A stretch of 64,000 nt of DNA, from NCBI GenBank assembly GCA_900767135.1, contig CAAFYU010000085.1:62001-126000 (forward strand), written 5' to 3'. The notes below the pieces were generated by a model. That model worked only from the letters and a program-made list of their open reading frames with translations, was not told where the DNA came from and did no database searches. The DNA comes from Candidatus Gastranaerophilales bacterium. Its GTDB lineage: Bacteria > Cyanobacteriota > Vampirovibrionia > Gastranaerophilales > Gastranaerophilaceae. This document shows positions 24,140 to 32,660 of the stretch, piece after piece (positions within the stretch are counted from its first letter, which is position 1; each line of letters starts with the position of its first letter). Position numbers and translations under genes: made by a program.

Positions 24140-24168
24140 GCAAAATAAATTATTTTTGTGTATTATAT
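24140..24168 (+). promoter_or_regulatory. GCAAWT/TTTATA-type promoter of the tandem paralogues
   Basis: GCAAAA (24140) and TTATAT (24163) with 17 nt between, in the context GTATTATATTAATA. It is divergent from the sRNA promoter. Confidence 0.5.
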
Positions 24169-24202
24169 TAATATTCAGTGAAATAATAAGGAGTGTGTAT
24201 TT

Positions 24203-24670
24203 ATGCAAGTAATGTCAGTAAATAGTGGTTTGTATTCACCTAAATTCAAGGGAAATAAAAATGGATATGAAAATCCGATTAACAGAAAGTCTGAGAAAAA
24301 ATTAGCTATATGGGGTGCAATTGGCGGTAGTTCTATTTTAGGTGCAACAGCTGCTGGTCTTACAACTTGTTTAACAGAAAAAGGTTCAAAATATAGAGGC
24401 TGGAAAATCGGTGGAATTGGTGTCGCTGCTGCTTTGGCGTATTTGGCTATAACGTTGCCTGCAAAATTATATAATACAAAAGTTAATGCATTTGCACGAG
24501 AAAAAGAAATGGACGTTTTCAGTCGTGATAGAGATTTAAAATCAAACATTATGGAAGAAGTAAACAAAGAAGTTAAAGATGAAGACGTTGATCTTGATCA
24601 AAAAATCAACCACTATACTTCTGTTCAAATGGCAAATAAAGGCAATGGTATGATTATTAAAGGAGCATAA
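24203..24670 (+). CDS. Lineage-specific membrane protein with PKFKGN motif
   Basis: This 155-residue protein is of unknown function. The N-terminus carries SPKFKGNKNG, one of the recurring F[K/G/T]G motifs of this window. Two hydrophobic segments (about 36-58 and 73-92) make it a likely membrane protein with a short hairpin. The C-terminal third is charged and helical (MEEVNKEVKDEDVD). AAGGAG precedes the ATG. It shares the layout and the motif NAFAREKEMDVF with the next gene (NAFQKSKDMDVY), so the two arose by tandem duplication. The stop and the next start overlap as TAATG. Confidence 0.7.
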   Translation: MQVMSVNSGLYSPKFKGNKNGYENPINRKSEKKLAIWGAIGGSSILGATAAGLTTCLTEKGSKYRGWKIGGIGVAAALAYLAITLPAKLYNTKVNAFAREKEMDVFSRDRDLKSNIMEEVNKEVKDEDVDLDQKINHYTSVQMANKGNGMIIKGA

Positions 24671-25233
24671 TGAGAATTAGTCCTGTTAGCACATATTCAT
24701 TTAAGGCCAATAACCCTCAAAAACAGCGAGAACAACAAAATCAAAACCCTATATCTAAAACTGGCGAAAAAGCAAAGCTTGTCAAAGCAACTTTTATAGC
24801 AGGATTGGGGTTCGGTACAAAATTGTTGTTTGAACTTGTTGATGACTTTGATTTTGTAGGTGAAAAGTTAGGTCAAAAAGCTTCTGATATAGTTAACAGA
24901 CAAAATAAAAATGCAAGTAAAAACAAAAAAATGTTGTTGAAACTTGGGGCCTGGGCAGGATTTATTGCAACATTTGTTGCCGGTGCCGCTTTTTTATATA
25001 CATTGTTCAAAGCTCCAAAAATTAACTATCAAGGCAATATAAATGCGTTTCAAAAAAGTAAAGATATGGACGTGTATATAAAAGGAAATACTGCTGAAAA
25101 AGAAATATATACTCAAATGAATGAAAAAGCTAAAAATGCGAATGAAGAAGAGAAAGAAAAATTAAGAGAACAGTATATGCAAATGCAAGTTGCAAAAAAT
25201 AAAGTACCTGATTTTGTAAAATTGAAAAAATAG
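24670..25233 (+). CDS. Lineage-specific membrane protein, tandem paralogue
   Basis: This 187-residue protein is of unknown function and a diverged paralogue of the preceding one. The N-terminus has TYSFKANNPQKQRE in place of PKFKGN. Two hydrophobic segments lie at about 38-58 and 92-115. The motif NINAFQKSKDMDVY is followed by a charged C-terminal helix (NEEEKEKLREQYMQMQ) with coiled-coil character. The start overlaps the upstream stop (TAATG), so translation is coupled and the products may act as a pair. It is not followed by an obvious terminator. Repeat-like sequence fills the gap to 25439. Confidence 0.7.
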   Translation: MRISPVSTYSFKANNPQKQREQQNQNPISKTGEKAKLVKATFIAGLGFGTKLLFELVDDFDFVGEKLGQKASDIVNRQNKNASKNKKMLLKLGAWAGFIATFVAGAAFLYTLFKAPKINYQGNINAFQKSKDMDVYIKGNTAEKEIYTQMNEKAKNANEEEKEKLREQYMQMQVAKNKVPDFVKLKK

Positions 25234-25323
25234 TCAGGTTTTTAATATGTTGAAATAAATAAAAGTATTAGAAATAAAAGACGTTAGGACGATAAAACGT
25301 AAAGACGATAAGTCCGAAACAGA

Positions 25324-25399
25324 AGCTATTTACGTCATTCTGAGGATCGCCAGAACCGAAAGAATCCAGCTGATTATAGTTCGATATGTTCAAATAGCT
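25324..25399. repeat. Intergenic inverted-repeat element with TCATTCTGAGG core
   Basis: AGCTATTT (25324-25331) and AAATAGCT (25392-25399) bracket about 60 bases that contain CGTCATTCTGAGG and AGAATCC. The latter resembles, from memory, widely dispersed intergenic repeats of the GTCATTCTGAG...GAATC type in other bacteria. It is preceded by an 8-bp repeat run at 25279-25318. No coding potential is seen. Confidence 0.45.
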
Positions 25400-25439
25400 G
25401 TTACGCTTGCAATTGAACGCTCACAAACTCACCTGTTTT

Positions 25440-26435
25440 TTATACTCTAACGCCTGTTTCTTTGTCAAAATAGTAGATATCACTTGGATTTATGCTTAAT
25501 TCAAATGTTTTTTCTATGTTGTAGTCTGCCGGAAGTTTTGCTGAACATTTTTTATCGCCAATGTTGAAATATGCGATTTTTTCGCTTCCTAAAAGTTCTG
25601 TAATTTCCACATTAACTGTTAATTTTATATCTCCACCGCAAACCATTTTTTCCGGACGAATTCCAAGAATTACATTGTCTTTTCCAATATTTGGGAAATC
25701 CTTGCTATCAATGAAATTCATCTGTGGAGATCCTACAAAACCGGCCACAAAAGTGTTTGACGGGTTATTATAAATTTCTTCCGGACTTGCACATTGCTGG
25801 ATTTTTCCTTTATCTAAAACTACAACTCTATCTCCCATTGTCAAAGCTTCTGTTTGATCATGAGTTACGTAAATGAATGTTGTTTGAAGTTTTTCGTGTA
25901 GTTTTTTGATTTCTGAACGCATTTGAACACGCAACTTTGCATCAAGGTTTGAAAGTGGTTCGTCCATCAAGAAAACTTTTGGATTTCTTACAATAGCACG
26001 ACCTAGTGCCACACGTTGTCTTTGACCGCCTGATAATTGTTTCGGTTTCCTGTCTAAATATTCTCCCAAATCTAAGATTTCAGCAGCTTCTTGAACTTTT
26101 TTTTCAATAGTTGCCTTGTCTACCTTTCGCATTTTTAACCCAAAAGCAATATTTTCTCGAACTGTCATGTGCGGGTATAGTGCATAACTTTGGAAAACAA
26201 AGGCGATGTCCCTGTCTTTGGGGTGTACGTCATTAACTTTTTTATCGCCGATATAGATTTCTCCGGAAGTAATATCTTCCAGCCCCGCAATCATTCTTAA
26301 AAGTGTAGATTTACCACAGCCCGAAGCTCCGACTAATACAACAAACTCTTTATCATTTATCGTTAAGTCAATATTGTCTATAACCTTTTTTTTATCATAT
26401 ATCTTTGTGACATTTTTTAAAATAACGTTGCTCAT
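25440..26435 (-). CDS. MalK/UgpC-type ABC transporter ATPase, orphan
   Basis: The 331-residue ATPase has Walker A GASGCGKST, the Q-loop, signature LSGGQRQR, Walker B VFLMDEPLSNLD, and the H-loop THDQTEA, followed by a TOBE-like domain at about 235-331 (ILGIRPEKM). This is the carbohydrate-uptake MalK/UgpC/MsmX subfamily, which drives importers for sugars or glycerol phosphate. No permease or binding protein is encoded nearby, so it may be a shared ATPase serving several importers, as MsmX does. ATG 26435 is chosen over a TTG at 26456 because AGAGGA lies just upstream. It starts 24 nt after the histidine-kinase-like gene and probably shares its transcript. Confidence 0.9.
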   Translation of the reverse strand: MSNVILKNVTKIYDKKKVIDNIDLTINDKEFVVLVGASGCGKSTLLRMIAGLEDITSGEIYIGDKKVNDVHPKDRDIAFVFQSYALYPHMTVRENIAFGLKMRKVDKATIEKKVQEAAEILDLGEYLDRKPKQLSGGQRQRVALGRAIVRNPKVFLMDEPLSNLDAKLRVQMRSEIKKLHEKLQTTFIYVTHDQTEALTMGDRVVVLDKGKIQQCASPEEIYNNPSNTFVAGFVGSPQMNFIDSKDFPNIGKDNVILGIRPEKMVCGGDIKLTVNVEITELLGSEKIAYFNIGDKKCSAKLPADYNIEKTFELSINPSDIYYFDKETGVRV

Positions 26436-26459
26436 TTTGTTCCTCTGTTTTTTCAAAGT

Positions 26460-27575
26460 TTATTTAATCTTTTCTGTCGGTAAAATTATCTCAAAAGTTG
26501 TTCCTTGCATAACTGCTGAACGAATATTTATTGCTCCGCCCATGCGTTTGAGAATAGTGTGTGCAGTGCCAAGTGCGAACGATCTTAAAATAGTTTTTTT
26601 ACGACCTTGTTCCAATTGCGTGTATGGCTCAAAAATACCATCAATTTCAGCTTCCGTAAGCCCCATGCCTGTGTCTGAAATTGTAATCCTTACATAAGAT
26701 TTAGTGCTATTAGGCAAGATTTTTATCCCAATTTGGTCTAATGTTTCAATTTTTGGGTTGTCTGTTTTGATTGTAATAAATCCTGCATCTGTTAGTTTTA
26801 TAGATGTTTCTAAAACATTTTGCAGAACAATTTTGACAATATTTTCGTCGTTATAAATTACTTGTTTGTCAAAATTTTTGTCGTTAATATTCAATGTTAG
26901 ATTTTTATTAGTAATTATATTTTCATTATTTTTTACGACTGTTTGAATTGTGTTTAATAAGTCAAAAGGCTTGATTTCATAATGAAAAAGAGAAGATTCT
27001 GCTTGCGAAAATTCCAAAAATTTATCCATAAAATGCAAAAGTTCTGCTGAATTTTTGTTGATAATTTTGATATATTTTATTTGTTTTTCAGAAAATTCTC
27101 CACCCATGCCGTCCAGTAGTGCTTGTGAAAATCCAAGGATTGACTGAATTGGGGATTTAAAATCGTTTGAAAGTTTTGCAAGCATGACGTTTTTTTCTTT
27201 GTTGAGTCGTCCTGTTTTTTCGGCAATCGCCAATACATTAGTCATGGCTGTGACATCTCGAACAGTAATAAAAAATTGTTCTATATATCTTTTAGCGTTT
27301 ACTTCAACAAAAATCTCTTTCCCATCAGCCGTGAAACCGCCTGTAACAATTGCATTTTTTTTAGCATAAGATTTTTCTGCAATTTTTATTCCGTTTATAA
27401 TAAATTTATCAAGATAATAGCCTTTGATATTGTCGATTTTGGCTTCAAAAATAAAAGAAGCTTTGTCGTTGACCCAAACTATTCTTCCATCTAAATCTGT
27501 TACAAACACCGCATCAGGAAGGTGTTTGATAACTTCTCTTGAGTTTATGTTACTAAAAAAATTAGTAAAATTCAT
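26460..27575 (-). CDS. PAS-histidine-kinase-like protein lacking the phospho-acceptor His
   Basis: The 371-residue protein has a PAS domain (about 12-110, DAVFVTDLDGRIVWVN), a dimerisation helix pair (about 128-195) and an ATPase domain (about 225-370). In the H-box the sequence is KLSNDFKSPIQSILGFSQ, so Asn137 stands where the phosphorylated His should be (codon 27165-27167, AAC). The N-box is also altered (NVLETSIKLT, with Thr for the second Asn), and the G2 loop reads ALGTAHT. The G1 box DTGMGL is kept. There are no membrane segments. It is either a pseudokinase or uses another site. No response regulator is adjacent, and the next gene is the MalK-type ATPase. Confidence 0.85.
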   Translation of the reverse strand: MNFTNFFSNINSREVIKHLPDAVFVTDLDGRIVWVNDKASFIFEAKIDNIKGYYLDKFIINGIKIAEKSYAKKNAIVTGGFTADGKEIFVEVNAKRYIEQFFITVRDVTAMTNVLAIAEKTGRLNKEKNVMLAKLSNDFKSPIQSILGFSQALLDGMGGEFSEKQIKYIKIINKNSAELLHFMDKFLEFSQAESSLFHYEIKPFDLLNTIQTVVKNNENIITNKNLTLNINDKNFDKQVIYNDENIVKIVLQNVLETSIKLTDAGFITIKTDNPKIETLDQIGIKILPNSTKSYVRITISDTGMGLTEAEIDGIFEPYTQLEQGRKKTILRSFALGTAHTILKRMGGAINIRSAVMQGTTFEIILPTEKIK

Positions 27576-27801
27576 AGTTGCAATACTTTCTTTTATGTTG
27601 TATAGTTTATATAAATTTTATATACTACACTTATTCTGTACTTTAAATATAGCATAAATTGGTTTGTTTTAGAAGATTATTAATTTTTGTAATTTTTTTC
27701 TTACAAACTAGCAAAAAAATTTTTGTTTGTGTTTTAAAACAACAAACGAGATATAGAGTATGTAAAATTGCATAACAGCAAACCCGAGAAAGAAAGAGGA
27801 A

Positions 27802-28152
27802 ATGACTATGAACGAAATTCCTAAAAACACACAAGGTCCTAGCATTCCGCAACAACCGCTTAAAGTTGAGCAAGTACAGGCTGATGCCGTAGACTCCAAT
27901 GTCCAAAATGCACCTGATGTGCAGCCAAGAGAAATCAAGGAAATTCCTGAAAATCCGGCTGACCGCTCAACAATCAAGGTTGACAATTTAGAAAATGATT
28001 TGAAAATTTTTGCAGCAAATCCTGAATTAGCTCAAAAGGCTTTAGAGGTTGCAGAAGTAGCTGAAAAACGTTATGCAGATGCAGGTGTTGAACAACCTGA
28101 ATTAAAGGCTCTTGCAGTCGGTAAAGCATTTGTTGATGAGTTTCAAAAATAG
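27802..28152 (+). CDS. Small acidic protein of unknown function
   Basis: This 116-residue protein is of unknown function. The first 60 residues are Pro/Gln/Val-rich and probably disordered (NTQGPSIPQQPLKVEQVQAD). The second half is helical (LENDLKIFAANPELAQKALE, then AEVAEKRYADAG). No signal peptide, cysteine or catalytic motif is visible. AGAGGA precedes the ATG. About 70 nt upstream, AGCAAAAA and TTTAAA are 16 nt apart and may be a weak copy of the shared promoter element. It stands alone between the divergent kinase-like gene and a convergent peptidase-like gene. Confidence 0.6.
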   Translation: MTMNEIPKNTQGPSIPQQPLKVEQVQADAVDSNVQNAPDVQPREIKEIPENPADRSTIKVDNLENDLKIFAANPELAQKALEVAEVAEKRYADAGVEQPELKALAVGKAFVDEFQK

Positions 28153-28295
28153 AGTTTATATGGTCTTATGAAACGAATTTATAAATAATTTCTTATTCTC
28201 TCAGGAGGATAGGATTGTTGTTTGCGTTTCTTTAATTTTAATTTGATAGCAGTGAAATGTTTTTCGCTGTTGTGTCCGCTTTGTTGAGTAAATGC

Positions 28296-29510
28296 TTACG
28301 GCTTTAAAACCGTTAATACAGATTTGTCGTTGAAATATCTGTTAGCACATTCTTTGATGTCTTGCGGAGTTACAGCTTTGATTTTTTCTACTGCATTTTT
28401 GTGAAAATCAAATCCAAATCCCATGATGCCATAGTGTGCAAGCCAATTTGCTTGTTGAGAATTTGTTTCGCTTATGAATGCCCATTTCCCAAAAAGATTG
28501 TTTTTTGCATTTTCAAGTTCTTCATCAGAAACAAGGTTTGTTTTAATTTTTTCAATCTCTTCTTCAAATCCCTTTAAAGAAGTTTCAATATTTTTTGGTT
28601 CTGTTGCAATATAAATTGAAAAATTTGCCGATAATCTTGCAACATCATAGGCACTTCTTACAACATAAGCCAAACCTTTTTTGTCACGCAATTCTAAAAA
28701 TAGTCTTGAAGATAGACCGCTTGCTCCCAAAATTATATTTAATAGGGCAATTGCCGGATAATCCTTGCTGTCAGCTGTTCCGACAAGCCAGCCTTTCAAA
28801 ATGTGAGCTTGATTTAAGTCTTCTTTTACTATTTCAACATCTTTTGACTCGTTCAACTCAGGTTTTCTAAGAGTTGGAAGCTCATCAACTGAGTTTGGTA
28901 AATCTCCAAATTTTTTGATTAAAACATTTTCAACTTTTCCAAAATCTATGTCACCGACAAAAGCTACAACTTTTTTACTGTTTGAAACGATTTCTTTGTA
29001 TGCATTAACCACATCTTCTTTATTCAGGTTTTTAAGGTTTTCAAGAATTACAGTGTTGGTAAAGCCGTAATTGTGACCAGCATATATGTTTTTGTAGTAA
29101 CTGTCAATAACTTTTGCCCTTGGAGAATCAAGTTCTGCAATAATTTCGCCTTCAAGTTTTGTACGTTCTTTTTCAAATTCTTCAAAAGTTGTGTTTTTTA
29201 CGATGTCTTCAAAAATATCCATTGCTTGTTCAAAGTCTTCATTTAAACAAACAAATTTAAATTTTACATAATCCAATTTTAGTTCTGCACTAAATTCGAT
29301 TGCATATTTGTCCAATTCTTCTGAAAGCTGTTGGGCTGTTCTATTTTTGGTTCCTTGCATGAATAATCTAACCATCAAAGAATAAACACCCGCCTGAGTT
29401 GACGGATTATTTAGTGAAAAATTTAAGTAAAACGCAACACGAGGTGTGTTAGGGTTTCTTTTATAAGCAAATTCTATGTTATTCTTTAATTTTGTAATTT
29501 TAGTATCCAT
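28296..29510 (-). CDS. M16-family peptidase homologue without zinc motif
   Basis: The 404-residue protein has the two-lobed M16 (insulinase/processing-protease) fold. Where active subunits carry HxxEH, it reads GVYSLMVRLFMQGT, so neither His nor Glu is present. The second lobe keeps the substrate-site pattern GLSSRLFLELRDKKGLAYVV, in which Arg and Tyr bind peptide carboxylates. M16 enzymes often work as pairs of one catalytic and one non-catalytic subunit, and this protein fits the latter (alpha-MPP-like). No catalytic partner is in the window. GGAGAGA precedes the ATG. No signal peptide is seen. Confidence 0.88.
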   Translation of the reverse strand: MDTKITKLKNNIEFAYKRNPNTPRVAFYLNFSLNNPSTQAGVYSLMVRLFMQGTKNRTAQQLSEELDKYAIEFSAELKLDYVKFKFVCLNEDFEQAMDIFEDIVKNTTFEEFEKERTKLEGEIIAELDSPRAKVIDSYYKNIYAGHNYGFTNTVILENLKNLNKEDVVNAYKEIVSNSKKVVAFVGDIDFGKVENVLIKKFGDLPNSVDELPTLRKPELNESKDVEIVKEDLNQAHILKGWLVGTADSKDYPAIALLNIILGASGLSSRLFLELRDKKGLAYVVRSAYDVARLSANFSIYIATEPKNIETSLKGFEEEIEKIKTNLVSDEELENAKNNLFGKWAFISETNSQQANWLAHYGIMGFGFDFHKNAVEKIKAVTPQDIKECANRYFNDKSVLTVLKP

Positions 29511-29612
29511 ACAATCTCTCCTTTATGAAGAATATTTTAGCACGAGTGGCACTAAAAAACAAGAAAAATAGTTAAATATAAGAAATTAATGTTTGGTATT
29601 TGGTTTATATAG

Positions 29613-29648
29613 AAAAAATATCCCAAGCATTTAGCAAGGGATATTTTC
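29613..29648 (-). terminator. Intrinsic terminator after lysS
   Basis: On the minus strand GAAAATATCCC pairs with GGGATATTTTTTC around a 12-nt loop, ending in a run of T. It lies 25 nt beyond the lysS stop. Confidence 0.75.
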
Positions 29649-29672
29649 TTTACTATTTTTATCAAGCGTAAA

Positions 29673-31205
29673 CTAATCTTTGGCTTTCATTGTAGGGAAT
29701 GCGATTACGTCACGAATTGATGGAGAATTTGTTAACAACATAACAAGTCTGTCAATTCCCATTCCCATACCACCTGTTGGTGGCATGCCATATTCAAGAG
29801 CATTGATAAAGTCTTCATCAATTTCCATTGCTTCTTCATCACCTGCTGCTTTTGCTTGTGCTTGAGCTTCAAATCTCATTCTTTGATCGATTGGATCTGT
29901 AAGTTCTGAGAATGCGTTTGCAATTTCCCAACCGTTTACACGAGTTTCAAAACGTTCTGTCAAACGATCGTTATCTCTGTGAACTTTTGCAAGCGGAGAG
30001 ATTTCTCTTGGGTAATCAATGATGTGGCAAGGTTGGATTAGTGATGGTTCGATTTTTTCTTCGAATACTGCTTCAACAACTTGTCCCCAGTTCATTCCGT
30101 CCTCAACTTGAACGTGTAGGCTTCTAGCTGTTTCGATTGCTTGTTGTGCACTGTAAATTTCCATAAAATCAACACCTGTTGCTTCTTTGATTGAGCCAAG
30201 CATTGTTTTTCTATCCCAAGGTGGAGTCAAATCTATTTCGTTTTCGCCGTATTTGATTTTTGTAGTGCCAAGAACTTCTTGTGCAACGTAAGCAACCATG
30301 TTTTCTGTCAAAGTCATCATATCGTTATAGTCTGCATAAGCTTGATACAATTCAATCATAGTGAATTCAGGGTTGTGACGAGTGTCAATACCTTCGTTTC
30401 TGAAACATTTACCGATTTCGAAAACTTTTTCAGAAATTCCGCCGACGATTAGACGTTTTAGGTAAAGCTCAAGTGCAATTCTTAATGTCAAATCCATTTC
30501 CAACGCATTGTGGTGAGTTGTGAAAGGTCTTGCGTTTGCACCAGATGCCATTGTTTGCAAAATTGGAGTTTCAACTTCCATATAACCTTGTTTTGCTAAG
30601 AATTCTCTAACTTTTTGAACAATCATGCTTCTTTTTCTGAAAGTATCTCTGCTTTCTTCGTTTACGATTAGGTCAACGTATCTTTGGCGATATTTAAGCT
30701 CAACGTCGGTAAGACCATGGTAGTGGCTTAAAGTTTCTGCTTTTTCTTTGCTGATTTGTTTGTTTGGCAAAGGCAAAAGTGCTTTTGACAATAGAGTTAA
30801 TTCTTTTGATTTGATAGAAAGTTCTCCACGAGGAGTTCTTCTGATTGTTCCTGTAAACCCAACGATATCGCCGATATCGATAAGTTTTAAAACTTTAATT
30901 TGATCTTCTGACAAGTTTTCTTTGTGAGAAAAAATTTGAATTTTCCCAGAAGCGTCCATAAGGTCGATAAACATACCAGTGTTACGAATTGCCATTACAC
31001 GACCGGCAACAGAGTATTTGTCTTCTGTTTCGACGCCTGCTTCAAGGTCTTTGTATTTTTCTTGTAATTCAGCTGCATCGGCAGTTTTTTCGAATTTGTA
31101 AGGGTATGGATTAACCCCTTTGTCTGCCAAATCTGCAAGTTTTTGAATTCTAGTTTGTCTTATTTGTTCTTTTGTAGAACTTGGTTCATGTGTTTGTTGT
31201 GCCAT
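29673..31205 (-). CDS. lysS: Lysyl-tRNA synthetase, class II
   Basis: The 510-residue enzyme has an N-terminal OB-fold anticodon-binding domain (about 60-170, with VAGRVMAIRNTGMFIDL) and a class II catalytic domain. Motif 1 includes YRQRYVDLI, motif 2 FEIGKCFRNEGIDTRHNPEF, and motif 3 GMGMGIDRLVML. It charges tRNA-Lys. The N-terminus is slightly extended with a Gln/Thr/Lys-rich tail. AAGGAAG lies before the ATG. The gene is monocistronic, divergent from prfA and closed by a terminator. No editing or regulatory additions are visible. Confidence 0.98.
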   Translation of the reverse strand: MAQQTHEPSSTKEQIRQTRIQKLADLADKGVNPYPYKFEKTADAAELQEKYKDLEAGVETEDKYSVAGRVMAIRNTGMFIDLMDASGKIQIFSHKENLSEDQIKVLKLIDIGDIVGFTGTIRRTPRGELSIKSKELTLLSKALLPLPNKQISKEKAETLSHYHGLTDVELKYRQRYVDLIVNEESRDTFRKRSMIVQKVREFLAKQGYMEVETPILQTMASGANARPFTTHHNALEMDLTLRIALELYLKRLIVGGISEKVFEIGKCFRNEGIDTRHNPEFTMIELYQAYADYNDMMTLTENMVAYVAQEVLGTTKIKYGENEIDLTPPWDRKTMLGSIKEATGVDFMEIYSAQQAIETARSLHVQVEDGMNWGQVVEAVFEEKIEPSLIQPCHIIDYPREISPLAKVHRDNDRLTERFETRVNGWEIANAFSELTDPIDQRMRFEAQAQAKAAGDEEAMEIDEDFINALEYGMPPTGGMGMGIDRLVMLLTNSPSIRDVIAFPTMKAKD

Positions 31206-31298
31206 TTTATACTTCCTTTTTGGTTGTAAAATCCTTATATTTCATATAGTAGCACAAACACTGAAATATTGAAATGAAAATATAATTTTACACTTTGT

Positions 31299-31326
31299 TT
31301 GAAAAATATTTTGTTCCTGATATAAT
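31299..31326 (+). promoter_or_regulatory. prfA promoter, predicted leaderless
   Basis: TTGAAA (31299-31304), 16 nt, TATAAT (31321-31326), then 6 nt to the ATG at 31333. Confidence 0.6.
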
Positions 31327-31332
31327 TTGATT

Positions 31333-32415
31333 ATGAAAGATATGTTAGATAAAATTCTTCAAATTGAGAAGAAATATAATGAATTAGGGATTACACTGTC
31401 AGATCCTGCGGTTATACAGGATTATAATAAGTTTAGAGATTTGTCTAAACAGCGTAAGTCAATGGAAGAAACCGTAAACCTTTATTATGACTGGAAAAAA
31501 GCGGTTGATGCCATTGAAGAAGCGAAAGAAATGATTCATAACGAGCACGATGAAGAAATGAAAAACTTCTTGAAGGCAGAAATGGCTGAAAATGAGGCTA
31601 AACTTCCTGAGTATGAAGAAAGAATGAAAGTTCTTTTGCTACCTCGTGATCCGATGGACGATAAAGATATTATGCTTGAAATTCGTGGTGGTGCAGGTGG
31701 TGACGAGGCAAATATTTTTGCTGGCGACTTGGCCCGTATGTATATGAGATATGCCGATAAAAAAGGTTGGCAGACTCAGGTTTTGAGCAAGACTGAATGT
31801 GAAGCCGGTGGCGTGTCAGAAATTATTATTTCTATCAAAGGTGACGCTGTTTATTCACAATTGAAGTACGAATCAGGAGTTCATAGGGTTCAACGTGTTC
31901 CTGCAACTGAATCTCAGGGGCGTGTTCATACATCTACCGCAACCGTTGCTGTTATGCCGGAAGTTGATGATGTTGAAGTTGAATTGAATATGAATGATGT
32001 TGAAATTTCGACGGCTCGTTCAGGTGGTGCAGGCGGTCAGAACGTAAACAAGGTTGAAACAGCAGCCAGAGTATTCCACAAGCCGACAGGAATTATGATT
32101 TTCTGTACGGAAGAACGTTCGCAACTTCAAAACAAAGAACGTGCTTTGCAGATTTTGAAAGCTAAACTTTATGATATGGAAGTTCAAAAGCAAATGCAAG
32201 AAATCACAGACCTTCGTCGTTCTCAGGTTGGAACAGGTGATAGAAGTGAACGCATAAGAACTTATAACTTCCCACAAGGTCGATTGACTGATCACAGAAT
32301 TAACCACAACTTGAATGTAAATACCGTTATTGACGGAGATTTGGACGAGTTGATTAATCTGTTGATCGAACACGACCAAAAGCTTAAACTTGAAAAATTG
32401 GCTGAGGTGAATTAG
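31333..32415 (+). CDS. prfA: Peptide chain release factor 1
   Basis: The 360-residue factor has the RF-1 domains in order, with an N-terminal helical bundle, a codon-recognition region containing VQRVPATESQGRVHTST, and the catalytic GGQ in RSGGAGGQNVNKVETA (about 228-243). The PAT (not SPF) tripeptide marks it as RF-1, reading UAG and UAA. ATG 31333 is preferred over an upstream TTG at 31327 because it lies exactly 6 nt after a TATAAT box, and no Shine-Dalgarno is present. The stop codon TAG overlaps the GTG start of ylxR, so termination and reinitiation are coupled. Confidence 0.97.
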   Translation: MKDMLDKILQIEKKYNELGITLSDPAVIQDYNKFRDLSKQRKSMEETVNLYYDWKKAVDAIEEAKEMIHNEHDEEMKNFLKAEMAENEAKLPEYEERMKVLLLPRDPMDDKDIMLEIRGGAGGDEANIFAGDLARMYMRYADKKGWQTQVLSKTECEAGGVSEIIISIKGDAVYSQLKYESGVHRVQRVPATESQGRVHTSTATVAVMPEVDDVEVELNMNDVEISTARSGGAGGQNVNKVETAARVFHKPTGIMIFCTEERSQLQNKERALQILKAKLYDMEVQKQMQEITDLRRSQVGTGDRSERIRTYNFPQGRLTDHRINHNLNVNTVIDGDLDELINLLIEHDQKLKLEKLAEVN

Positions 32416-32660
32416 TGGTTGATAGAAAATGTGTCGGGTGCAACGAAATAAAAAATCGTGATGAATTAATAAAAATTACGAAGGAAAACGGCTCCGCTAA
32501 CATTATTATTAACCATAGTAACAAAATATTTGGCAGATCAGCATATCTCTGCTATAATAACGCTTGTATAGAAAATGCTTTTAAGAAAAACAGGTTGTCA
32601 AAAGTCTTAAAAGCCTCTGTTCCGGAAGATTTGAAAGGAAAATTATTAAATGAGTTTTGA
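32415..32660 (+). CDS. ylxR: YlxR/DUF448-family RNA-binding protein
   Basis: The 81-residue protein has the DUF448 pattern RKCVGCNEIKNRDELIKI near the N-terminus and GRSAYLCYNNACIENAFKK in the centre. Structures in this family suggest RNA binding, and it often sits between nusA and infB. The GTG start at 32415 overlaps the prfA stop (TAGTG), with GAGGTGA upstream. The gene overlaps infB by 11 bases. Here prfA occupies the place normally taken by nusA. The precise function is unknown, although a regulatory role in translation or in RNase P activity has been proposed for the family. Confidence 0.92.
   Translation: MVDRKCVGCNEIKNRDELIKITKENGSANIIINHSNKIFGRSAYLCYNNACIENAFKKNRLSKVLKASVPEDLKGKLLNEF

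Noticed and set aside
23832..25318. Short-period repeats considered as CRISPR.
   Set aside because: Units are 8 bp, degenerate and without spacers, and there are no cas genes.
27711..27738. Shared-type promoter before the 116-residue acidic protein.
   Set aside because: AGCAAAAA and TTTAAA are a poor match in homopolymer-rich DNA. Mentioned with the gene but not listed as a site.
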